DNA from: an uncultured Bacteroidales bacterium
Lineage (GTDB): Bacteria; Bacteroidota; Bacteroidia; Bacteroidales; F082
Assembly: GCA_946410535.1 (NCBI GenBank)
Contig: CAMKAR010000061.1
Location: 1 to 9,704 of the forward strand
Length of the DNA stretch: 9,704 nt
Reading direction: 5' to 3'
Shown: piece by piece, positions 1 through 6,104 of the stretch
Position numbering within the stretch: the first letter of the stretch is position 1
How the letters are laid out: every line of letters starts with the position of its first letter
The notes under the pieces: generated by a model
Database searches by the model: none
Told to the model about the DNA's origin: nothing
The model's input: only the letters and a program-made list of their open reading frames with translations
Program-made: the position numbers and the translations under genes

Positions 1-518
1 GAATGATACGCCGTGTCCTCAGGATTGTAATACGGAAACGCGGCGCTTTCCACCAATCGGAAATGGTCAAGCGAATACACAATGGCTGGGTCGATGCCGC
101 GCTTGTCGGGGCCTTCGTAATGCACGAAACGATAGTTGTGTTTCTTCAGTGGCGTTTGGTCGAAAATCGCGCTCAACACATATTCGTTCTCCACCTCGCA
201 CATCCCGATGATGCCCAAGGGGCGGTTCTCCGACATGGCAAGAATAGCCTTGTACATGTTGTTGCGCTTACGGTAGAAACGGCTCTTTGTCCAATGCTGC
301 ATACCGTCCTCGGTGAAGGCATTGTAGGCTTTGGTGCTGTCAACAAACGGGTCGAAGAAGTTCTCCATGTTCCAGAAGGCTATGCGGACAACATCCTGTG
401 CCACAATCTTTTTATTGGGAACAAAACATGCAAAACACAGAAAACAAACCAAATTGAAGCGGAAAACGCCAACCTGCGGCTTTCCTGCTGTAACTCCAAA
501 AAAATCCATTTTTTTCAT
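1..518 (-). CDS. Endonuclease/exonuclease/phosphatase (EEP) fold protein, exported; N-terminal part only
   Basis: The minus strand is open from an ATG at 518-516 to the window edge, giving 172 residues with the C-terminus missing. Residues about 18-41 are a hydrophobic Sec-type signal (FNLVCFLCFACF, then IVAQ), so the protein is probably periplasmic or surface-located. The mature part begins VVRIAFWNMENFFDP (43-57), the hallmark opening of Bacteroidota EEP proteins, in which the Asn of WN is an active-site residue. Two further family motifs follow: IGMCEVEN (104-111), containing the metal-binding Glu, and DKRGIDPAIVY (138-148). These fit a metal-dependent phosphodiesterase or nuclease, but the substrate cannot be told from this half. 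A second Met at residue 4 could be the true start. A TACCTTTG box (540-547) lies suitably upstream. The catalytic Asp and His expected near the C-terminus are outside the window. Confidence 0.88.
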   Translation of the reverse strand, partial: MKKMDFFGVTAGKPQVGVFRFNLVCFLCFACFVPNKKIVAQDVVRIAFWNMENFFDPFVDSTKAYNAFTEDGMQHWTKSRFYRKRNNMYKAILAMSENRPLGIIGMCEVENEYVLSAIFDQTPLKKHNYRFVHYEGPDKRGIDPAIVYSLDHFRLVESAAFPYYNPEDTAYH

Positions 519-539
519 CGGGCGGTCATGTTTTCGGGG

Positions 540-547
540 CAAAGGTA
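540..547 (-). promoter_or_regulatory. Bacteroidota -7 box for the EEP gene
   Basis: On the minus strand the sequence reads TACCTTTG, an exact match to TAnnTTTG. It ends 21 bases before the ATG at 518, implying a leader of roughly 15 bases. No clean -33 TTTG is visible at the usual spacing. It is divergent from the box at 569-576. Confidence 0.55.
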
Positions 548-568
548 GGGTTTTTCGGGAAAAAGTCG

Positions 569-576
569 TAACTTTG
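569..576 (+). promoter_or_regulatory. Bacteroidota -7 box for the thioredoxin-like gene
   Basis: TAACTTTG matches TAnnTTTG exactly and ends 19 bases before the TTG start at 596. Transcription would begin near 582, leaving a very short leader. This supports starting the downstream gene at TTG 596, because an in-frame TAA (569-571) lies inside the box and no in-frame ATG occurs until residue 53. Confidence 0.55.
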
Positions 577-595
577 CGGGCAAACAACACAAATT

Positions 596-1330
596 TTGAA
601 GCTCAAACTCTTCATAATAGTCCTTTTCTTATTATTTTGCGGCACGATTAATGCCCAAAATGCCCATTTCTGGGACGGCATCGAAATCTTCGATGGACCG
701 ACGGACGAAAACCCTGTATTGTCCGCCCAAATCGACTTCTATTTCGACAAGATGGTGGCTCCCCTACCCGATTCCATCACCTTGGAAATCAACAGGCTGG
801 TTGAACGAACCTCCGACAATCCCGACCTACGCGACTTCATCCTGTGGCACCTGCTCGAAAAATACCGCCACCCCGAATACATGAGCCAGGACCAAGTGTT
901 CGTCTTCCTCTACGACCGATATTTTTCCCAATTGGAAATCAAGGATTTGAATGACATCAACCGGCCGTTGATCAAAGAAAAAGCCGAGCGTTTACGCCGA
1001 TTGGCCTTGTTCCAGCCTGCTCCCGAAATCCACATCAGCGACTCGATTGATTTACAAGCTATTGAAAACAAATACACTGTATTGTTTTTCTACGACCACG
1101 ACTGCAACCTCTGCCAGCAGGAAATGATGGATTTGGACTCTGTGTGTGCAGCTCATCCTGAAATTACAGTGCTGGCCATCGACATGAACACCGACGACGT
1201 TCGTTTCGATGTTTTGTACGACCTCTACGACATCGAAACCACGCCTTTGATTTACGTCCTTGACCGCGCCAAGCGCATCATTGCCAAGAAAATACAGGCG
1301 AAACAGATTGAGTTCGTAGTTGGGAGTTAA
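596..1330 (+). CDS. Exported DUF5106/TlpA-type thioredoxin-like protein (TTG start)
   Basis: This is a 244-residue protein. Residues 1-20 are a Sec signal (KLKLFIIVLFLLF, then INAQ), so it acts outside the cytoplasm. Residues about 40-140 are a charged helical region like the DUF5106 N-terminal domain of Bacteroidota thioredoxin-like proteins. Residues 158-238 form a thioredoxin fold with TVLFFYDHDCNLC (CNLC at 170-173 as the redox pair) and a cis-Pro motif ETTPLIYV (P217). The likely role is periplasmic disulfide or thiol redox exchange; the partner is unknown. The start must be TTG at 596 (or a rarer codon), because only that reading keeps the signal peptide and an in-frame stop lies at 569. 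The last residues and the TAA fall inside a 7-base periodic tract (1311-1352), so the C-terminus may have been altered by repeat growth. It converges on the kinase gene with a 33-base gap. Confidence 0.85.
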   Translation: MKLKLFIIVLFLLFCGTINAQNAHFWDGIEIFDGPTDENPVLSAQIDFYFDKMVAPLPDSITLEINRLVERTSDNPDLRDFILWHLLEKYRHPEYMSQDQVFVFLYDRYFSQLEIKDLNDINRPLIKEKAERLRRLALFQPAPEIHISDSIDLQAIENKYTVLFFYDHDCNLCQQEMMDLDSVCAAHPEITVLAIDMNTDDVRFDVLYDLYDIETTPLIYVLDRAKRIIAKKIQAKQIEFVVGS

Positions 1331-1352
1331 CCATTTGCAGTTTACCGTTTGC
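1311..1352. repeat. Heptamer-periodic tract at a convergent gene junction
   Basis: Six consecutive 7-base units on the plus strand are AGTTCGT, AGTTGGG, AGTTAAC, CATTTGC, AGTTTAC and CGTTTGC. The TT at positions 3-4 of each unit is invariant and the rest is degenerate. The tract begins inside the thioredoxin-like gene, supplies its last five residues and its stop codon, and runs into the gap before the kinase gene. It resembles the heptanucleotide short tandem repeats known from cyanobacteria in period only; common origin is not implied. Confidence 0.6.
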
Positions 1353-1363
1353 ACTTCTTTCAA

Positions 1364-2440
1364 TCAGCCAGTGATAAACTTTTTCATCTCATCAGTGTGG
1401 GCACACGCTTCCTCAAATAACCGCCATTGCGCCCGCGTGCGTACAAGGTTATGCATCGGGTACTTTATTTTATAATAGGTGTTGCCGTTGATGTAGTCGG
1501 TCAGGAAACGCACGGCCTGCATGTAAGGGAACAGCGTGGCGGCGTAAGGCAGCAACTCCTTTTCGAGCGGCGTGAGGAACGACTTCGTGCCTTCCAGATA
1601 GCCCTTCGTGAACGCCTCAAAAATCTCCATGTTGAAGTGGATGTTGTCCAAGTCGGGGTCGTCCTCGGCACCCGTGTTAGCCGCCGAACGCAGGAAGTCG
1701 CCAAAATCGGAGAAAACGAAACTGGGCATCACAGTGTCCAAGTCAATGATGCAAAGCACGTTGCCATCCTTGTCAAAAAGCATGTTGTTGACTTTGGTGT
1801 CGCAATGGCAAATGCGTTTCGGCAGTTTGCCTTGGCTGTAGAGCACCTCGCCGAGGCACATCCACTCCGATGCCTCGCGCACCCTGGCCACCAACTTCTG
1901 CACCTCCAACTCGCGCATCTGCCCGACGGGGTCGGCAGCCACAGCGTCCTCCAATTGCTTCAGGCGGAACTCGATATTGTGGAAATCGGGAATGACCTCC
2001 CCTATCGGTGCTTCCAAGTCCGTCAGCAGCGACTCGAAATCGCCAAACGAACGGCCTGCGTAATAGGCATATTCAGGCGTCACGGCCTCGTAGGTATAGC
2101 TGTCGGCGATAAAGTCCATCACACGCCAATACTTGCCGTCCTCAACGACGTAGGTCTTGCCTGTGTCGGCCTTTAGGAAATGCAACACACGACGATTAAT
2201 ATCACTAATACCTTGACTTTCATATTTCTGCCGAATATGATTCGTCACCGTTTCAATGTTGTTTTGCAGCATATCCACATCCGTAAAAACGGCATTGTTG
2301 ATGCGTTGCAGCACATATTTCGGCTGGCCACCCACTATGATTTTATAGGTGTCATTGATGAGTCCGTTGCCCAACGGTTGGATGGTTTCGATGGTTTTCG
2401 GGTCGACGAAATGGCCCGCGATGGAGGAAAGAGCATTCAT
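1364..2440 (-). CDS. N-acetylhexosamine kinase-like phosphotransferase (APH/choline-kinase fold)
   Basis: This is a 358-residue cytosolic protein, close to the length of bifidobacterial N-acetylhexosamine 1-kinase (NahK). An N-lobe with the nucleotide-loop-like QPLGNGLINDTYKI (21-34) is followed by YVLQRIN (42-48), which holds the usual lysine-region strand. The C-lobe has the catalytic HCDTKVNN (212-219; D214 is the presumed base and N219 a metal ligand) and the metal-binding IIDLDTVMPS (231-240) followed by SDFGDFLR (244-251). This set closely matches NahK, which phosphorylates GlcNAc or GalNAc at C1. Homologues in Bacteroidota have often been labelled 'mucin desulfatase', which the kinase motifs contradict. 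It is divergent from a GH109-like gene, which supports amino-sugar salvage. The start ATG at 2440 sits 16 bases from a near-consensus -7 box. The substrate is inferred and could be another sugar. Confidence 0.82.
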   Translation of the reverse strand: MNALSSIAGHFVDPKTIETIQPLGNGLINDTYKIIVGGQPKYVLQRINNAVFTDVDMLQNNIETVTNHIRQKYESQGISDINRRVLHFLKADTGKTYVVEDGKYWRVMDFIADSYTYEAVTPEYAYYAGRSFGDFESLLTDLEAPIGEVIPDFHNIEFRLKQLEDAVAADPVGQMRELEVQKLVARVREASEWMCLGEVLYSQGKLPKRICHCDTKVNNMLFDKDGNVLCIIDLDTVMPSFVFSDFGDFLRSAANTGAEDDPDLDNIHFNMEIFEAFTKGYLEGTKSFLTPLEKELLPYAATLFPYMQAVRFLTDYINGNTYYKIKYPMHNLVRTRAQWRLFEEACAHTDEMKKFITG

Positions 2441-2456
2441 GATGATAAATTTTTTG

Positions 2457-2464
2457 CGAAGATA
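2457..2464 (-). promoter_or_regulatory. Likely -7 box for the kinase gene
   Basis: The minus strand reads TATCTTCG, one base off TAnnTTTG, ending 16 bases before the ATG at 2440. It lies only 23 bases from the divergent box at 2488-2495, so the two promoters could be co-regulated or interfere with each other. Confidence 0.4.
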
Positions 2465-2487
2465 GGGGTTTTTATCATTCTAATTCA

Positions 2488-2495
2488 TATTTTTG
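2488..2495 (+). promoter_or_regulatory. Bacteroidota -7 box for the GH109-like gene
   Basis: TATTTTTG is an exact TAnnTTTG match. Transcription would start near 2502, giving an untranslated leader of about 118 bases that contains the hairpins at 2513-2602. No clear -33 element is visible. Confidence 0.45.
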
Positions 2496-2512
2496 CAATG
2501 TTTTTTTTGACA

Positions 2513-2602
2513 CGGGACTGCGGGACACGAGACTTCGAGGCTCGCCCCGTCCCGAAGGGACGATACCTTATTAACCCTACCCAAGCGCAGCGCAGTGTAG
2601 GG
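2513..2602 (+). repeat. Hairpin-rich, REP-like intergenic block
   Basis: Three structures lie in a row. CGAG (2528-2531) pairs with CTCG (2541-2544). CGTCCC-GAA-GGGACG (2548-2562) is a perfect 6-bp stem with a 3-base loop. CCCTAC (2575-2580) pairs with GTAGGG (2597-2602) around a GCGC-A-GCGC core (2585-2593). Just before them CGGGAC occurs twice, 8 bases apart (2513-2518 and 2521-2526). There is no T-tract after the stems, so this is not a simple intrinsic terminator. It lies in the predicted leader of the GH109-like gene. Confidence 0.6.
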
Positions 2603-2619
2603 CCTAAACACACAGACAG

Positions 2620-4044
2620 ATGAAAAACAAACTACAAAAACTCATCCTCGGCCTGCTGCTCCTCGGCATGGCCACGGCATGCACCGACAAGCAAGCCGCC
2701 GAAACTGAAGTCCGCAAGGGCAACTACCGCATCGTCGACAACACCATCGTCTTCGACGAGCCGCAACGCATCGAAGGACAGAAAAGCGTCCTCCAATTCA
2801 CCGTCGACCCCATCGAGAACGTCCGCATCGGCTTCATCGGCCTCGGTATGCGCGGTCCCGATGCTGTCGACCGCATGACCTACATCGATGGCGTGACCGT
2901 CAACGCTTTGTGCGACATCCAACCTGACCGCGTGGAAGCCGTGCAGACCAACATCTTAGAGAGGAAAGGCCTGCCCCGCGCCGCCGCTTACACAGGTCGC
3001 GAAGGTTGGAAGGAACTCTGCCAACGCGATGACATCGACCTCGTCTACATCTGTACCAACTGGCAGACCCACGTCGAGATGGCCGTCTACGCCATGCAGC
3101 AAGGCAAGCATGTGGCCGTTGAAGTGCCTGCCGCCACCTCCATCGAGGAATGCTGGCAGCTCGTAGATGTGGCCGAACAAACCCAACGCCACTGCATGAT
3201 GCTCGAAAACTGCTGCTACGACTTCTTCGAGCTGACCGCACTCAACATGGCCCAACAAGGCCTATTCGGCGAACTCATCCACGGCGAGGGCGCTTACATC
3301 CATAACCTTGAGCCTTATTGGCACGAGTATTACGAAAACTGGCGCCTTGAGTTCAACCAAAGCCACGCTGGCGATGTCTATCCCACCCACGGCCTCGGAC
3401 CGCTCTGCCAAGCCTTCAACATTCATCGCGGCGACCGCATGAAGACCCTCGTGGCCATGGCAACGCCCTCCTACAACGGCAAGAAAATCGCCAAGGAGAT
3501 GATGGGCGTCGATGACTTTGCCAACGGCGACATGACCACCACGATGATCCAAACCGAGAAGGGCAAGACCCTGCTCATCGAGCATGACGTTTATACTTAC
3601 CGTCCGTATAACCGCTTGTACCAACTGACGGGTACAGAAGGCTTTGCAAACAAATACCCCATCGAAGGCTTCACCCTGCTTGAAGACAAGCTGCCTACAG
3701 GTTTCTTGGCTGAAGGACAACATCTCAATCCTCATGGCTTCGTCCCTGCCGAGGTGCGCGACAAGATTTTGAAAGACTACCTCCACCCCATCGCGGTCGA
3801 AATCGAAGAGAAAGCCAAGGAAGTGGGCGGTCACGGCGGCATGGACTTCGTGATGGACTACCGCCTCATCTATTGCCTGCAACACGGCCTGCCCCTCGAC
3901 CAAGACGTTTACGACGCCGCCGAATGGTCGTGCCTCGGCGAGCTGACCGCAGCCTCAATCGCCAACGGCGGAATGCCCGTCCAAATGCCCGATTTCACGC
4001 GCGGCGACTGGGACAAGGTACAAGGATACAAACACGCAAGGTAA
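2620..4044 (+). CDS. GH109-like Gfo/Idh/MocA lipoprotein (probable alpha-N-acetylgalactosaminidase)
   Basis: This is a 474-residue protein. Residues 1-20 are a lipoprotein-type signal ending at C21 (GMATAC; the -3 position is Ala, slightly atypical), so the enzyme is probably membrane-anchored outside the cytoplasm. An NAD-binding Rossmann domain starts with VRIGFIGLGMRG (68-79), followed by YICTNWQTH (143-151) and the EVP motif (168-170), equivalent to the EKP of the Gfo/Idh/MocA family. The C-terminal domain carries GELIHGEGAYIHNLEP (217-232), YPTHGLGPL (254-262) and GGHGGMDFVMDY (403-414), which are the conserved blocks of GH109. That family hydrolyses alpha-GalNAc using a tightly held NAD. 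The protein could instead cleave another alpha-glycoside or act as a plain oxidoreductase. The neighbouring HexNAc-kinase-like gene supports an amino-sugar substrate. The ATG at 2620 is the only start that gives the signal peptide. Confidence 0.85.
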   Translation: MKNKLQKLILGLLLLGMATACTDKQAAETEVRKGNYRIVDNTIVFDEPQRIEGQKSVLQFTVDPIENVRIGFIGLGMRGPDAVDRMTYIDGVTVNALCDIQPDRVEAVQTNILERKGLPRAAAYTGREGWKELCQRDDIDLVYICTNWQTHVEMAVYAMQQGKHVAVEVPAATSIEECWQLVDVAEQTQRHCMMLENCCYDFFELTALNMAQQGLFGELIHGEGAYIHNLEPYWHEYYENWRLEFNQSHAGDVYPTHGLGPLCQAFNIHRGDRMKTLVAMATPSYNGKKIAKEMMGVDDFANGDMTTTMIQTEKGKTLLIEHDVYTYRPYNRLYQLTGTEGFANKYPIEGFTLLEDKLPTGFLAEGQHLNPHGFVPAEVRDKILKDYLHPIAVEIEEKAKEVGGHGGMDFVMDYRLIYCLQHGLPLDQDVYDAAEWSCLGELTAASIANGGMPVQMPDFTRGDWDKVQGYKHAR

Positions 4045-4049
4045 AAGAA

Positions 4050-6002
4050 TCACTTCGCCGTCACCGAACGGAAAAAGATTTCGGCGTCTTTCCAAACGGT
4101 GTAATCGCGGGCATAAAGCAGATTCATCTGGTTAAGGGCATCGGCATCGATGTCCTTTTCCATATATGAGGCAGGATTGTAGACCCCCTTACGGATCTTC
4201 GGCAACTTCTGCGTCTCGTCGGCTGGCGAGCAATAGCCCACCCAGGTACGCCTGCCCACCAACACCATTACGGCATTCTTCAAGAACCTGACCGGATGCT
4301 TCACCACCAAGGCCAAAGGAAGCCAAAACAGGATACTGAAAACGCTCATGACGAAGTCGAAAAGACGTTTGTTGCGGCGGTTAGTCTTGGTGTCGATGGC
4401 CTTGATGTCGACAGTGTAAAGGTCGCCGCGCGTGTTGATGCTGTTGCTGCCGATGATGGAAAGGCTGTCCTCGGGGGCAATCTTGTAGTCGACGTTGGTG
4501 GCATGCCAGTCCACCATCTTGTCAATGATGACCTGATGCGACACGTCTTTCGAGCAGAAAATCACTTCGGTAATCTTGTAGATCTCGATGATGTCGGGCA
4601 CTTGCGAAAGGTTGCCGATGAAGCCTTCGGGAGCCTCGCCCTGCGTCTCCGAACTCACCAAACCTATGAAATCGGGCTTGATGGAAGTGCTTTCCAAGAT
4701 AGCGTTAACGCGCCGCGTCTCCTCGGGGCTGCCGATGACTAAGAAACGCTTCTTCTCCGTCCGCTTCGACTGGAAGTTCTCGTTGCCCATCAGTATGCCC
4801 ACAAACCGCGTGAGGCTCATCTCCAAGGCCAACCACAATGTTCCGAATAGGATCAAGGCCCTCGAAAAACGCAGGCTTTCGGGCAACAAGGCATACGACA
4901 CCAATATCACAGCCGAGCCGAATGCAACGCCAAGAACGCTTTTGGCAATGCTGTAAGGTTTATCGTATCCTCCTGTAAAATAAGTCGATAGCAACCAAAT
5001 TATGATATAAATCGGCAAAACGACGGCGAACAATACGAGCGGATAAGTGCCCGTGCCTTCGTAAATGGCACCGTAACCCCAGAAATAACTAATGGCCGCC
5101 AAACCGCCATAACCCAACACGGCATCGAGGAACGGAATGGCCGCCTTGTGGAAAAACTGGCTCACCAAAGCGAAAAACGCCTTGATGTAGATGGCCATAT
5201 TAATAAGGAATGAGAACGACTTGGCCCAAGTGTTGCCGAAATGCTTCTTGGCGAAGATCTCCATAGCGCGATAGAACACGAAGACATAGTTGACGCTGGT
5301 TTTCTTGGTGCTCTCGCCCTTATAGTGGATGATGCGCGTCTCAGGGAAATAGTAGTTCTTGTAGCCGCCCTGCGTGATGCGATAAGAGAGGTCGATGTCC
5401 TCGCCATACATGAAGAAAGTTTCGTCCAGAAGGCCCACTTTGTCGAGGGTCTCCTTGCGCATCAGCATGAAGGCACCGGCGAGGATTTCCACTTCGTTGG
5501 TCTCATCATTTGACAGATGCCCCATATAATAACGCGCAAAACGCTTGCTGTGGGGGAAGAGCTTGGCGAGGCCAAACATCTTGTAGAACGCCGTGGCAGC
5601 CGTGGGCAGTCCGCGTTTCGACTCGGGCAGGAACCGCCCCTTGCCATCCACCATCTTCACGCCGAGGCCACCCGCGTCGGGATGGCTGTCCATGAAGGCG
5701 ATGCACTTCGAGAAGGTGTCGTCCTCCACTACGGTGTCGGGATTGAGGAGCAACACATATTCGCCCGTCGAGATGCGGATGGCCTGGTTGTTGGCCTTGG
5801 CAAAGCCGACGTTGTCCTTGTTGGCGATGACCTTCACCTCTGGAAACTTCTGCGCCAACATCTTGAGCGAACCGTCGACGGAGTTGTTGTCGACCACAAA
5901 CACCTCGCCCTCAATGCCCTGCATGGCGCGGCGCACCGAATAGAGGCACTGTTCGAGGAAATACTCGACGTTATAGTTGACAATGACGACGGAAAGTTTC
6001 AT
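4050..6002 (-). CDS. Membrane GT2 glycosyltransferase fused to a degenerate polyprenyl-glycosylphosphotransferase-like tail
   Basis: This is a 650-residue protein. Residues 1-230 are a family-2 glycosyltransferase: SVVIVNYNVEYFLEQCL (4-20), VVDNNSVDGS (36-45), GEYVLLLNPDT (80-90, with the DXD-like NPDT) and EDIDLSYRI (201-209, acid/base region). About five hydrophobic segments follow (roughly 263-284, 291-309, 319-341, 352-373 and 380-404). Residues about 415-535 resemble the Rossmann-like CoA_binding_3 domain of WbaP/WcaJ-type enzymes (KKRFLVIGSPEETRRV). KRLFDFVMSVFSILFWLPLAL (545-565) looks like the membrane helix that opens a bacterial sugar transferase domain. The usual catalytic stretch after it is missing, and the chain goes straight to RRTWVGYCSP and LPKIRKGVYNP. 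A role in building a surface glycan at the inner membrane is likely; donor and acceptor are unknown. The stop lies 5 bases from that of the gene on the other strand. Confidence 0.85.
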   Translation of the reverse strand: MKLSVVIVNYNVEYFLEQCLYSVRRAMQGIEGEVFVVDNNSVDGSLKMLAQKFPEVKVIANKDNVGFAKANNQAIRISTGEYVLLLNPDTVVEDDTFSKCIAFMDSHPDAGGLGVKMVDGKGRFLPESKRGLPTAATAFYKMFGLAKLFPHSKRFARYYMGHLSNDETNEVEILAGAFMLMRKETLDKVGLLDETFFMYGEDIDLSYRITQGGYKNYYFPETRIIHYKGESTKKTSVNYVFVFYRAMEIFAKKHFGNTWAKSFSFLINMAIYIKAFFALVSQFFHKAAIPFLDAVLGYGGLAAISYFWGYGAIYEGTGTYPLVLFAVVLPIYIIIWLLSTYFTGGYDKPYSIAKSVLGVAFGSAVILVSYALLPESLRFSRALILFGTLWLALEMSLTRFVGILMGNENFQSKRTEKKRFLVIGSPEETRRVNAILESTSIKPDFIGLVSSETQGEAPEGFIGNLSQVPDIIEIYKITEVIFCSKDVSHQVIIDKMVDWHATNVDYKIAPEDSLSIIGSNSINTRGDLYTVDIKAIDTKTNRRNKRLFDFVMSVFSILFWLPLALVVKHPVRFLKNAVMVLVGRRTWVGYCSPADETQKLPKIRKGVYNPASYMEKDIDADALNQMNLLYARDYTVWKDAEIFFRSVTAK

Positions 6003-6030
6003 CTGTTTGGAATGCTTTACTTACTGGCGG

Positions 6031-6097
6031 CCCTTCGACAAGCTCAGGGACCTTAACTTTCATTGAAGTTGAGGGTGTCTGAGCCTGTCGAAGACCC
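6031..6097. repeat. Inverted pair of REP-like units (TTCGACARGCTCAG core)
   Basis: TTCGACAAGCTCAGGGACC on the plus strand (6034-6052) is matched by TTCGACAGGCTCAGACACC on the minus strand (6092-6074), 16 of 19 bases identical. Between them AACTT (6055-6059) faces AAGTT (6066-6070). With one bulge, the whole block can fold into a single long hairpin. It lies directly after the alkaline phosphatase stop and before the glycosyltransferase start. Very similar sequences occur as dispersed extragenic palindromes in many bacteria. It could act as a terminator or mRNA stabiliser, but no T-tract follows it. Confidence 0.75.
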
Positions 6098-6104
6098 CAT
6101 ATTA

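Noticed and set aside
515..529. Four-codon upstream frame (ATG ACC GCC CGA TGA) overlapping the EEP start codon
   Set aside because: The ATGA overlap could suggest translational coupling, but so short a frame is expected by chance and nothing else supports it.
1427..2176. Open plus-strand frame of 249 codons
   Set aside because: It is antisense to the kinase gene, whose HCDTKVNN and IDLDT motifs show which strand is coding.
2548..2562. Intrinsic terminator
   Set aside because: The stem is perfect but no T-run follows on either strand, and it lies between divergent promoters where a terminator is not expected.
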